Positions 54,332 through 62,994 of a DNA stretch of 64,000 nt are shown here, one piece after another (the stretch's first letter is position 1; each line of letters opens with the position of its first letter). Below the pieces are notes generated by a model, which was not told the DNA's origin, did no database searches, and saw only the letters and a list, made by a program, of their open reading frames with translations. A program made the position numbers and the translations under genes. The stretch is from Candidatus Cloacimonas sp. (lineage in GTDB: Bacteria > Cloacimonadota > Cloacimonadia > Cloacimonadales > Cloacimonadaceae), in NCBI GenBank assembly GCA_023227825.1, contig JALOCJ010000003.1, forward strand, positions 186,001 to 250,000, in the 5' to 3' direction.

Positions 54332-55023
54332 TGCATATTGCGTTTAAGGATGTGTCTATAAATGGTTTACTGGACAATTTCCAGATAGAGTTTTTTACGG
54401 ATGGTTGCACTGTATTATATGATCCCTGTGAAAAGTTTTCCTCTACAATTTTAACTGCTTTAATGGGATTGCATAATTTGGATGGAGGAACTATCCTGCT
54501 GGATGGCATTCCCTGGGAGGAATATTGTAAACAGAATTCCCTTATTTCCACTTTTTCCCTGGTGTTTGATGAAGGGATAATGCTTTCCAATCTTTCTTTA
54601 TGCGAGAATCTTCTTCTTCCCTGGAACAAAAGATTTGCCACTGAGGACTATTCTATTTTTGAACAAGAACTGCAACATTTATTGGAAGAGCTGAATTTGG
54701 ATGTAGGATGGGAACTGAGACCTGCCTATTTAAGTCCTGCACAACGCAAGTTTATTTGTTTTATTCGGTCTTTGCTCTTGAAACCGAAGATTATGTTGAT
54801 AGACGATCCCTATTATTTATTAAATAAAGAAGAAAGACGGTTGCTTTTGGGTTTTTTGCAGAAACATTGTAAAAAATGCGCGGGAATTGCGTCCTCCGGC
54901 TACACAGAAAACCGAAATAGGGAAGGATTCTATTTGCAAGAAATGTTAATTGGCACTAGTGATGAAGATATTACAAGCGAAATCGCTACCCAAGTTATTG
55001 ATTTATCTCAAATCTGCTATTGA
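54331..55023 (+). CDS. Degenerate ABC-type ATPase subunit
   Basis: I start at GTG 54331, which overlaps the permease stop (TAGTG). A TTG at 54316 is a less likely alternative. The 230-residue protein aligns with MlaF-type ABC ATPases in order (NFQIEFFTDGCTVLYDP, TILLDGIPWEEY, LSPAQRKFICFIRSLL), but the key motifs are altered. The Walker A P-loop reads DPCEKFSSTIL without the GxGKS/T glycines. The signature is LSPAQ. The Walker B region is KIMLIDDPYY, lacking the usual DE pair. It probably does not hydrolyse ATP normally. Confidence 0.72.
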   Translation: MHIAFKDVSINGLLDNFQIEFFTDGCTVLYDPCEKFSSTILTALMGLHNLDGGTILLDGIPWEEYCKQNSLISTFSLVFDEGIMLSNLSLCENLLLPWNKRFATEDYSIFEQELQHLLEELNLDVGWELRPAYLSPAQRKFICFIRSLLLKPKIMLIDDPYYLLNKEERRLLLGFLQKHCKKCAGIASSGYTENRNREGFYLQEMLIGTSDEDITSEIATQVIDLSQICY

Positions 55024-55200
55024 AAAAGACCTCATTATAGCCATAAAATCTTTGGTTGAGAGGGTTGAGAGGGTTTAGAAGGTTGAGATTTTTCCAAGCT
55101 CTGAAGGTTGAAACAATATTATAGAAGTGTGTATCAGTTCTTCGGAAAATTCACGATTTTAACATTGGGATGTCTTGTCTCACAATTTTGAGGTGGTGAA

Positions 55201-55311
55201 GTTTTGACTCTAAACCGATTCTTTTGTGGTTGCAACGAGATGTATACACAACAGGAAATTTTTTTCGTTGCCTTCAACTGTCAAAGCTGAAGCTCGGTTT
55301 AGAGTTAAAAC
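55201..55311 (-). mobile_element. MITE-like element, copy 3 (111 bp)
   Basis: It starts GTTTTGACTCTAAACCGA and ends TCGGTTTAGAGTTAAAAC, the inverse of copies at 11096-11206 and 11462-11573. Bases 55180-55200 also match the CTCAAAATTGTGAG part of the 190-bp repeats. The rest of 55024-55359 holds GGTTGAGAG repeats and a reverse CGCAGATTA pair. Confidence 0.65.
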
Positions 55312-55359
55312 AAAATAATCAGTGTGGGATCTTATCTGCGTAATCTGCGGGAAAAATCA

Positions 55360-58300
55360 CTAGGGATTGCGGATCGCTACAGCGCGATAAAATCTGCGCT
55401 CATCCGCAGGAATTGCATAACTCCAAGAACTTGGAACAAGAGGATCAAAACTGCCGCTGGCGCTTATATCCGTATAAACACCGTAGGGATCAGTGCTGGA
55501 AAAGACCTTATAAACATCTGCTCCGGAGACCTCTTGCATATTCAAAACCAATTGAGAACTTTCAATCTGTATGGATAGAGGGCATTCTACATAAGCTATA
55601 ATCGCCATAGTGTTGGTATTTAGATTGGAGGCATTGTTTATTTCAGAAGCATTGATAGTAACGCTAAAATTTAGAATATTAGCGTCAAAATCGGTATTAT
55701 TAAAACTTAAAACTATTTGAGCGGAATTAGAACTAAGATATTGAACGCTCAAAAGAGAAAGTCCTGCAGGAGCATTATTGGGAGTAAAGTTACTAATCAG
55801 CAAAGTGTTATCTCTCCAGGTAGTATTAAACAAAGTAAGTTCTAAAACAGCGTTATTCAGATTCCCTTCCGTTAAAGTCGTTCCGGAAGAAATTTGTGCA
55901 GAAGCAGGCAGGGTAAGATTAACTTCCTGATAGGGAGAATACATACTGTAACCACTTGTAAAATAGGAACGCAAACGAAAATAATAAGTATACCCATTGG
56001 ATAAACCACTAATATTGCGGGATAGAGTTAAACCTACATCCAAATTATCATAACCAGGAACAATGTTATTAAAATTGGCATCAGTAGCCAGCTGAAAAAA
56101 ATACTTTGTAGCAGAAATGGGAGCTGCCCAATTAGCAGTGAAACTTGTAGTAGTAATATTCGTAGGATTTAAAGGCATAGGAGTCCAAATTTGACAAGCA
56201 TACATTGGCTCATCAATAAAGGGATTCCGGTTTCCCTGGAGCTCCTGAATGCGATTGTTGCGTTGCATTTCACGCGTATCCGGAGGGTCTATAATATGCC
56301 ACTGCAGCAAAGTAGAGAGCTTTCCATAATTGGGACCGCTGGTATTAGTGTTATCTACAATTTCCAGATCAAAAGAAGTATCGGTGCCCTCATAACGGAT
56401 TGCCATATACATAATCATTCTGGCTACATCACCTTTATCCGCATCTCTTGGTTCCCAGGCATAAGTAGATGTTTTACATCCGGTATCTTGCGGGTAACCG
56501 TTATAGGGTGAAGAATCAATATAAGGATTCGTAGCGTAATCAAAATCCTTATTACTCTTGGCAGAATTTACTGTTGAATCACAAGGACGCAAATGATGTA
56601 AATCCGTTCCTGCGGGTGGAGTTTCCCCAAAATCACCATGACTTTTACTCCAGGTATGTTCGCGGTTCCATTGTGAGGTTCCACTTCCATAATATGTTTT
56701 AGGAACACTCCAACCGGTATATATTTCAATAATATTATCATTATTATTAGGGTCTTCATCTGTATAGGGCAATTTAATCCACAAAGCATCGTAAGAATAT
56801 CGGGTTGTGTGTGTAGTCCGAATTAAATTATGCAGATTTGTTTTCAGAGTGCTGCCGTAACCTGAAATTCCTGCATAATATCCACTGCTTTGATTATTTG
56901 TAGTAGTAGCAGAAATAGGATTGTTTGTAGCAACCGAATTATTATAACGAGTATAGCTGCCACTGCCGTTATATTCATAAATCCTAAACCAATATGTAGT
57001 TGCAGGTGTAAGACCGGATACATTACAGCCATTTAACGGAATCCCTTCTACAATTTGAGTAGCTCCATTAAAAATAACCTGTTCACCGCTACCGGTGTAA
57101 ACATTGTTGGCAGTAGGATTGCTGCCGTCAACAGGAGAAGTAAAGGAATTAATAGTGTTGATTTTAACTATTCTTCTTGTTCCGTTGCCTGGAGTCCATT
57201 CCAAGGTTATATCTGTATTGGCAGGATAAGCAATCAGGTTTGATGCTTGCAGAGTTGGTGTTTCCACTTCCTGGGGTTCTGCATTAAAAGTGTGAGAGCC
57301 AAGATTGTCTATTGTATCTTGAGGGTATAAATCCCATTCGGTAACCAGAGTAGTAAAAGCATAAGCTCCTGTGCCTGTTGGATTTTGGGTTATACCTTGA
57401 GCTACAGATGATTTTCTTACTAGAGTAGAATTTAAGGTAGTATAATTGTTTTCACCTAACCAGGCAGTTCCAGGATCGTTTCCAATTACCCCGAAAATAT
57501 CAACATAAGCTCCCGTGCTTATTTTTATTAGGGCTAAGGCATCGTTACCGTTAAAATTAGTTACCAAATTTGTTTGATCTGTAACAGCTAAAATATCAGC
57601 ATTAGCACTGGGATGGGAAATAACATATACATCATCATTTTCCAGGGTTCCACTGAGCACTAAAGTATTGTTCGCAGTGTTTGAACCATTTGTATATAAC
57701 TCCACTTTATAGTTAGATAAATCTACTGCCGAACCCGTTCCATTAAATATTTCTATGGCTTTGTTATAGCTGGTCCCTTCAAGGTATTCGGAAAAGAATA
57801 AGTCAACTGCATAACTTGTTGCTCCGGTAACTATTCCAGCAACAGGGAGATTTACATCCGTAGCTCCTGGACAGGTATGCATAATGTTTCCGCCAAAAGT
57901 TCCGGCAGTAGTTCCAGTCATTCTAACCCAAACATTTCCTTCATAATTAGGTAAAACGCTTGTGTTTATGACATAAGTTATACCTTCGTCTACAGAAATC
58001 TCAAAACCGTTGGGAGCAGAAATATTAATATTTTGGCTAAGATCTATTCCACTGAGAAAATAACTTTGCGGTTCGGAAGGTGTGCCTTGGGCTGTTTGAA
58101 AAGTAACTAAATTAGCCGTAATATTGATCAGGGGATTAACAGGAATATTAGTATTGATATTTATATCGTCAATACCAATTTGTCTTCTGGTTCCATTGGT
58201 TCCTACACTCGTTGTAAACCATTGAATGATAATATTATCTCCCACAGCTAAATTCAAACCTGTTACAACGGCATTTTTTTGTTGATTAATTCCTTCTGCT

Positions 58301-59526
58301 GTAGAATATTCAAGTTCAGGAATTTCAGTTCCGTTTACACTTACTATCCATTTGGGAGTTCCTGGCTGATCCGTTCGGGCTACTTTTCCCTGATAGGCAA
58401 CATTAAGGTTATTGATAGTGGCTCCGGTTTGATTTTTTAAGGTTAGAGTCGCAGTTAAAGCATTATTTGGAGCCGAAGCAGTAAGCTGAAAGCCCAAAAC
58501 TCCATTACCCCTTAATCCTCCGCTAGTTCCAGACCCAAAATCTCCACCATAAGTATATTGATCACTTAAAGTCCAGCCGGAGGGTAAACTCTCCAGAGAA
58601 ACAAATGCAGTAAAATCTTCAGTATAACCCTCTGTAGTTAGCAAAACAGAAGTGGAAGTAACAGTTCCATTAACAGATAAGAAAACTGAAGCACCACCTC
58701 CACTATGAGTGATGTTTTCATTTAGATAATTACCCTGACTGAGGTCTGCTTTCAAACGCACATATAAAGTTGCAGGAGAAAGAGTGCCTCCACTATAAGG
58801 TAAAGAGAAACTATTAGAAAAAGTTACATTATCAGAAGAGACCTCAAAACTGGTGGAACCGGTGATAGTTATGTTACCCGATTGGGGACTTAAATTAGAG
58901 CCGGATAAAGTATAGGACTGTGCTGCTGAAGGACCTTCTCCAAGTTCATAAGTAAATCCGCTTAAAACAGAAGGATCAAGAATTAAGGTAGGAACGGAAG
59001 GCGTATAATCCGTTAAAGTAATATCATCAATATTTAAGCGTTTATCTGTAGCTCCCGATTCTGTAGCGCGTTTTATTCTGATTCTTATATTACCGCTTAC
59101 ATTTACCTGTTCAGAAAATAAACTGGGAGTATCACTAGCAGGAGCTGTAAAGACAGAACCAATTTGGGTCCAGTTAGTTCCGTTATCAACGCTGTATTCT
59201 GCTTTCCAGTCAACTTGTGCCTCAGTTCTATAACGACGATAGTAAAAGGAAAGGGTTCCTAATCCGTTAGTTTTGTTTTCCAGCATTGTCATAACTGAGG
59301 TTCCGTAACCACGCAACCTGGCAGCACGGGTTCCATTTTTCCAATCGCTTTCCGAAGTGCCAATTAATACTTCTGTCATATTCCAGGAAAGGCCGCTTAA
59401 AGTTACATTTCCTGAGGCGTAAGCAGTTTTTGTTTCATTCGTTCCTTCAAAATTAACTATATAATCTCCATAGATCATAGAGATGCTAAAGAATAGCATT
59501 AGTAAGTAGAGTATCGGTTTTCGCAT
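55360..59526 (-). CDS. Large secreted multi-domain endonuclease I-type nuclease
   Basis: The 1388-residue protein has an N-terminal signal peptide (about 1-20). The first about 570 residues are beta-rich choice-of-anchor-type repeats (NFEGTNETKTAYASG, LTLKNQTGATINNLNVAY). Residues about 575-745 are a lamin-tail-type domain (EYLEGTSYNKAIEIFN), about 762-875 a fibronectin-III region, and about 885-1115 an Endonuclease I domain with NREHTWSKSHGD (near 957) and TDLHHLRPCD. The C-terminus has further Fn3-like repeats. It should be an extracellular DNase or RNase, useful for nutrient scavenging. The stop codon sits in repeat-derived sequence. Confidence 0.88.
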   Translation of the reverse strand: MRKPILYLLMLFFSISMIYGDYIVNFEGTNETKTAYASGNVTLSGLSWNMTEVLIGTSESDWKNGTRAARLRGYGTSVMTMLENKTNGLGTLSFYYRRYRTEAQVDWKAEYSVDNGTNWTQIGSVFTAPASDTPSLFSEQVNVSGNIRIRIKRATESGATDKRLNIDDITLTDYTPSVPTLILDPSVLSGFTYELGEGPSAAQSYTLSGSNLSPQSGNITITGSTSFEVSSDNVTFSNSFSLPYSGGTLSPATLYVRLKADLSQGNYLNENITHSGGGASVFLSVNGTVTSTSVLLTTEGYTEDFTAFVSLESLPSGWTLSDQYTYGGDFGSGTSGGLRGNGVLGFQLTASAPNNALTATLTLKNQTGATINNLNVAYQGKVARTDQPGTPKWIVSVNGTEIPELEYSTAEGINQQKNAVVTGLNLAVGDNIIIQWFTTSVGTNGTRRQIGIDDININTNIPVNPLINITANLVTFQTAQGTPSEPQSYFLSGIDLSQNINISAPNGFEISVDEGITYVINTSVLPNYEGNVWVRMTGTTAGTFGGNIMHTCPGATDVNLPVAGIVTGATSYAVDLFFSEYLEGTSYNKAIEIFNGTGSAVDLSNYKVELYTNGSNTANNTLVLSGTLENDDVYVISHPSANADILAVTDQTNLVTNFNGNDALALIKISTGAYVDIFGVIGNDPGTAWLGENNYTTLNSTLVRKSSVAQGITQNPTGTGAYAFTTLVTEWDLYPQDTIDNLGSHTFNAEPQEVETPTLQASNLIAYPANTDITLEWTPGNGTRRIVKINTINSFTSPVDGSNPTANNVYTGSGEQVIFNGATQIVEGIPLNGCNVSGLTPATTYWFRIYEYNGSGSYTRYNNSVATNNPISATTTNNQSSGYYAGISGYGSTLKTNLHNLIRTTHTTRYSYDALWIKLPYTDEDPNNNDNIIEIYTGWSVPKTYYGSGTSQWNREHTWSKSHGDFGETPPAGTDLHHLRPCDSTVNSAKSNKDFDYATNPYIDSSPYNGYPQDTGCKTSTYAWEPRDADKGDVARMIMYMAIRYEGTDTSFDLEIVDNTNTSGPNYGKLSTLLQWHIIDPPDTREMQRNNRIQELQGNRNPFIDEPMYACQIWTPMPLNPTNITTTSFTANWAAPISATKYFFQLATDANFNNIVPGYDNLDVGLTLSRNISGLSNGYTYYFRLRSYFTSGYSMYSPYQEVNLTLPASAQISSGTTLTEGNLNNAVLELTLFNTTWRDNTLLISNFTPNNAPAGLSLLSVQYLSSNSAQIVLSFNNTDFDANILNFSVTINASEINNASNLNTNTMAIIAYVECPLSIQIESSQLVLNMQEVSGADVYKVFSSTDPYGVYTDISASGSFDPLVPSSWSYAIPADERRFYRAVAIRNP

Positions 59527-59635
59527 TCTATATTCTCCTTTTTTTACACCGAAGATAATTAAGCATATAGATTACACAGATGCCGCTGAGAGAAATAGTC
59601 GGGAATAAAAAAGATTTCAGCGATTTTCAGGGCAC

Positions 59636-60313
59636 CTAACTTTTTTCATTCTTTATTCCCACCTGTGCTTTTGCTGCTCTTAAATACATCGGTTCCAGAT
59701 TTTCAATGTCTTGGGGAACATATTTTTCAGGCAGTAATTCTGGCAAGAAAAAAAGTCCCGCAGAAGAAGGAATTTTCGTAACAGGATTAAGGGTATAGAA
59801 GTTATATCCGGCATTTTGTAATAAAGGACTAAGCATTTCTGCAGCGCTTCCACAGAGGATAAAATCGTCTAACTTCAATTGACAGAGTTCTTCTGCTTTG
59901 ATTATTACTGGAGGGATAATCTCTTTTAATACCTGATCGTAATATGCAATATAAACTTCTTTCATCTTAGCGTCTATGGCTGCTAAAATGTTTTTACCCA
60001 AACCGCAAACCGGTAAAGCAGAAAGTTCCAAAGAAGAAAAAGCAAAAAGAGGAATACCCAAAGCAAAAGCAATTCCTTTAGCTGTTGCTAAGCCGATTCT
60101 GAGTCCGGTAAAAGAACCAGGACCAATGCACACATAGATTTCTTTCAGTTCCCTGCGTTCAACATTGCAAAACTGAAAAGCATAATCAATTGCAGGCATC
60201 AAGGTTTCGCTGTGAGTTATCCTGATGTCAAAATAGGCAGTATAAATAACCCGCTTTTCTTTTGCCAAAGCTATAGAGCCGAAATTTTGAGTAGAATCAA
60301 GGGCAAGTTTCAA
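59636..60313 (-). CDS. tsaB: tRNA threonylcarbamoyladenosine biosynthesis protein TsaB
   Basis: TsaB is an actin-like pseudo-enzyme that pairs with TsaD for t6A37 modification of ANN-decoding tRNAs. The 225-residue protein starts LALDSTQNFGSIAL (normally DTS..S.A) and has VCIGPGSFTGLRIGLATAKGIAFA, the diagnostic stretch. The N-terminal overlap with the ferritin-like gene is 4 bases, an unrelated gene pair. Confidence 0.93.
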   Translation of the reverse strand: MKLALDSTQNFGSIALAKEKRVIYTAYFDIRITHSETLMPAIDYAFQFCNVERRELKEIYVCIGPGSFTGLRIGLATAKGIAFALGIPLFAFSSLELSALPVCGLGKNILAAIDAKMKEVYIAYYDQVLKEIIPPVIIKAEELCQLKLDDFILCGSAAEMLSPLLQNAGYNFYTLNPVTKIPSSAGLFFLPELLPEKYVPQDIENLEPMYLRAAKAQVGIKNEKS

Positions 60314-60762
60314 TTTCCTTTCCGCATCCAGTCATCATATAAACTTTCAAAGAACTTTTTATGTTGTGCTTCATCTGCAGCCAGGCGTCGGAAAAGTGTA
60401 GATATTTCAAGATCGGGAAATTTTACACTCATTTCAGAATAGAGCAGAAAGGATGTTTCTTCTCGTTTCATACCTTTAATAAGGATATTCATATAGCTCA
60501 GGTCTAAGTTATCGGGATCAGAAGTAATGTATTCACTGATTTTTAGATTGGGTGTTTTATGGATATCTTCTTCTTTAACACCCGTCTGGCGAATCTTTTC
60601 TATTATTTTAATATGGTTTTGTTCCATTGCTTCCAGTTCTTTTAGCATTTCTTGCTGATCCTGGAATTGAGCCTGGTTTTGCAAATCCTGATAGAATTTA
60701 ATTGCTTCCTGTTCACGAGATATAGCAAAATTCAGGATTTCTTCAAAGTCCTCGCGTTGCAT
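60310..60762 (-). CDS. Ferritin-like diiron protein (rubrerythrin-type, no rubredoxin domain)
   Basis: The 150-residue protein has two EXXH-type helix pairs: FAISREQEAIKFYQDL, EAMEQNHIKII, KGMKREETSFLLYSEM and LAADEAQHKKFFESLY, so a full set of diiron ligands. It resembles the other diiron protein at 50549-51016 and rubrerythrin's first domain. It probably works with rubrerythrin in peroxide or iron handling. Confidence 0.85.
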   Translation of the reverse strand: MQREDFEEILNFAISREQEAIKFYQDLQNQAQFQDQQEMLKELEAMEQNHIKIIEKIRQTGVKEEDIHKTPNLKISEYITSDPDNLDLSYMNILIKGMKREETSFLLYSEMSVKFPDLEISTLFRRLAADEAQHKKFFESLYDDWMRKGN

Positions 60763-60789
60763 TTATGACCTCACAATTGTTAAGTTATT

Positions 60790-60826
60790 ATAAAAAACCA
60801 CCGGGGAGATATAATTCTCCCCGGTT
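60790..60826 (-). terminator. Terminator behind the rubredoxin gene
   Basis: On the minus strand ACCGGGGAG (60825-60817) pairs with CTCCCCGGT (60808-60800), followed by GGTTTTTT. It separates the rubredoxin unit from the ferritin-tsaB pair. Confidence 0.85.
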
Positions 60827-60844
60827 AAACAGGAACGGATTTAT

Positions 60845-60985
60845 TTAATCCAGGGGTTCAAACATATCTTTTCCGACACCACATTCAGGACAAGTAAAAT
60901 CATCGGGAAGTTCTTCAAAAGGGATGTTGTCGTTTTCGGCAGGATCGTAAATCCATCCACAAGCCATACATTGATATTTCTGCAT
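60845..60985 (-). CDS. Rubredoxin (46 aa)
   Basis: The short gene starts at 60985 after AAGGAG and ends with TAA at 60847-60845. The protein has two iron-binding CxxC/CPxCG pairs, C6-x2-C9 and C32-x2-C35, with WIYDP and DDFTCPECG typical of rubredoxin. It is about 6-8 residues shorter than standard (52-54), the loop between the two pairs being trimmed. It is probably the electron donor to rubrerythrin and desulfoferrodoxin encoded next to it. Confidence 0.95.
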   Translation of the reverse strand: MQKYQCMACGWIYDPAENDNIPFEELPDDFTCPECGVGKDMFEPLD

Positions 60986-61005
60986 TTTATTGTCTCCTTG
61001 AGAGT

Positions 61006-61596
61006 TTAGTAGTTTTCCCTAAAAAGTTCAAAGTAACTTTGAGGATGACTACAGGAAGGACATATTGTAGGAGCTTCTGTTCCTTCATGTATATAACCGC
61101 AGTTCAGGCATTTCCAGAAGACCTTTTCTTCGCGGATAAACACTCTTTTATTTTTCACATTATCATAAAGCTTGCGAAAACGCTTTTCATGCTCTTTTTC
61201 CACTTTAGCTACCATTCTCCAGGAATGGGCAATATCACTAAAACCTTCTTCTTCAGCCACATCAGCGAATAGAGGATAGAGCTCTGTCCATTCTTCATTT
61301 TCTCCCTTAGCTGCATACTCCAGATTTTTAAGTGTGCTATCTGCAGACCAGCCAACCGGGTAAGATGCAATAATATTAATTATTTCACCTTCCAGACCCA
61401 ATTTTTGGAGGTGTTTAAAGAATACTTTAGCATGTTCTTTTTCATTTTCGGCCGTCTCTGTAAAGATATTGGAAATTTGTTCAAAGCCCTCTTTTTTAGC
61501 TGTTTTAGCTGAATAAAGGTATCTCATTCTGGCTTGACTTTCTCCGGCAAAGGATTTCATTAGATTTTCAGCAGTTCTGGTATCTATGTTAGCCAT
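61006..61596 (-). CDS. rbr: Rubrerythrin
   Basis: The 196-residue peroxide reductase has a four-helix diiron domain ([34 protein letters not shown]) and a C-terminal rubredoxin domain with CLNCG ... CPSC, passing electrons from rubredoxin to peroxide. The length and domain order are standard. It lies between rubredoxin (20 bases downstream) and desulfoferrodoxin (20 bases upstream), all co-oriented. Confidence 0.96.
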   Translation of the reverse strand: MANIDTRTAENLMKSFAGESQARMRYLYSAKTAKKEGFEQISNIFTETAENEKEHAKVFFKHLQKLGLEGEIINIIASYPVGWSADSTLKNLEYAAKGENEEWTELYPLFADVAEEEGFSDIAHSWRMVAKVEKEHEKRFRKLYDNVKNKRVFIREEKVFWKCLNCGYIHEGTEAPTICPSCSHPQSYFELFRENY

Positions 61597-61616
61597 TTTT
61601 TCCTCCTTGAATTATT

Positions 61617-61994
61617 TTATGCTTTCCATAAACCGTGAACATTACAATATTCGCGCACAGCAATAACTTTTTCCATTTTCACACAAAACTTTGCTTTAGG
61701 TTCGTCTCCAGGTTTCAGTTCTTTGCGTAAAACCTTTTTTCCCGTGAGCACTTCAATACAGGTAATATAGTGTTTTTCTTCCATCGGATGAGGGATACTT
61801 CCAACGGAGACCTCAATTTTATCCCCCAAATCTGTTACTACAGGTATATGTTTTTCCACTGCGGCATCAACAGTGTTTTCTTTCAGTAATTGCATTGGCT
61901 GACCGCAGCAAACTAATTCACCACCGCCAACATAAATTACTTCTACAACATTTCCGCAAATCGGGCAATGCCACATTTGTCTTAAAGCTATCAT
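61617..61994 (-). CDS. dfx: Desulfoferrodoxin (superoxide reductase, two-centre type)
   Basis: The enzyme reduces superoxide to peroxide without making oxygen. The 125-residue protein has an N-terminal desulforedoxin iron site (C10-x2-C13 and C29-C30) and a catalytic His4Cys site, with EKHIPVV (H49), HPMEEKHYI (H69, H75) and CNVHG at the C-terminus. The start ATG follows AGGAGG. It is probably the first gene of the oxygen-defence unit down to rubredoxin. Confidence 0.96.
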   Translation of the reverse strand: MIALRQMWHCPICGNVVEVIYVGGGELVCCGQPMQLLKENTVDAAVEKHIPVVTDLGDKIEVSVGSIPHPMEEKHYITCIEVLTGKKVLRKELKPGDEPKAKFCVKMEKVIAVREYCNVHGLWKA

Positions 61995-62025
61995 TTTTAT
62001 TCCTCCTGAATTTATTTTCTATAAA

Positions 62026-62057
62026 ACTGTATGTATAGAATGATAGATTTTGTCAAG
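62026..62057 (-). promoter_or_regulatory. Possible promoter of the oxygen-defence unit
   Basis: On the minus strand TTGACA lies at 62056-62051, and TACATA or CATACA lie 15-17 bases further downstream. The -10 match is weak. Confidence 0.35.
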
Positions 62058-62162
62058 TAAGAATTTTTTCAATGCTGCATAATCAAGAATTTTCTTGCCA
62101 AAAAAACGCTTTTTGTTTTTATGTTCTTTAAACACTTAATATAGTAAAAAAAGAGTTAGGGA

Positions 62163-62888
62163 ATGAAACGCCTTGTAATATTGCTGTTGACGCTTCTGTT
62201 TTTAGCAGGATGTGTTCAATATGATGAAGAACTGTGGATTAACCGTAATGGTTCAGGACAGGCAATTATTCGTGTAGTCCATCGTTCACCTTATGAAAAT
62301 CCGGAAGAAATTATGCGTAAAGCAGCATTACCAGGCATAAATTTACAATCCTATGATATTCATAGAAAAGGTCCCGATGTTATTTACACTATTCATTTCA
62401 AGTTCAAAAGCATTGATGCTTTCAATAATATCAACGATCAATTGGGTGCAGCTGATTTTTGGGGGAAAATAACTTTAAATAAAGAACCCGGTAGAAGAAT
62501 CACTTTCAAACGCAGAATCGCACTTGGAACTCAAGAACAGGAAGAGGAAAAGGATATTAACGATATTTTAAGTATGTTGCAACCCGAAAATCCTGTTTGG
62601 ACCTATAAAGTTCATCTCCCCTGGAAAATTATATCAACTAATGCCTTACCGGAAAATGTGGATAGAGAAAATGGTACTGTCAGTTGGAGTTTTGATACCC
62701 GTAAAATGTGGCATCAACAGGAACTAATGACTGTTGAATTGCAAAAGGAATTTCCCTGGTTTCTAGTAGTTATCGGGATTGTAATTGTTGTTTTACTCAT
62801 TTTCCTGATTCATTGGATGTTCCGTTTTCCTAAAAAATCGCATTGGAGGGAAAGAATAAAGCAAAGTGAGAATGGAGAAAAAAGTTAA
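62163..62888 (+). CDS. Lipoprotein with C-terminal membrane helix (LppM/DUF3153-like)
   Basis: The 241-residue protein has a lipobox FLAGC17, then a beta-rich domain typical of LppM-like lipoproteins (ELWINRNGSGQAIIRVVHRS), a second membrane helix (about 199-219) and a short basic tail. Both an N-terminal lipid and a C-terminal helix suggest it sits in the inner membrane. Function unknown. Confidence 0.7.
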   Translation: MKRLVILLLTLLFLAGCVQYDEELWINRNGSGQAIIRVVHRSPYENPEEIMRKAALPGINLQSYDIHRKGPDVIYTIHFKFKSIDAFNNINDQLGAADFWGKITLNKEPGRRITFKRRIALGTQEQEEEKDINDILSMLQPENPVWTYKVHLPWKIISTNALPENVDRENGTVSWSFDTRKMWHQQELMTVELQKEFPWFLVVIGIVIVVLLIFLIHWMFRFPKKSHWRERIKQSENGEKS

Positions 62889-62994
62889 TAGCACATTGAT
62901 AACACAGATTTTTGCTTGATAACAGGTAAGGGAGGAACACAATTTAAAGGATTTATAAGATTTTGGAGTATTGCATTCTTACATTCTTCATTTT

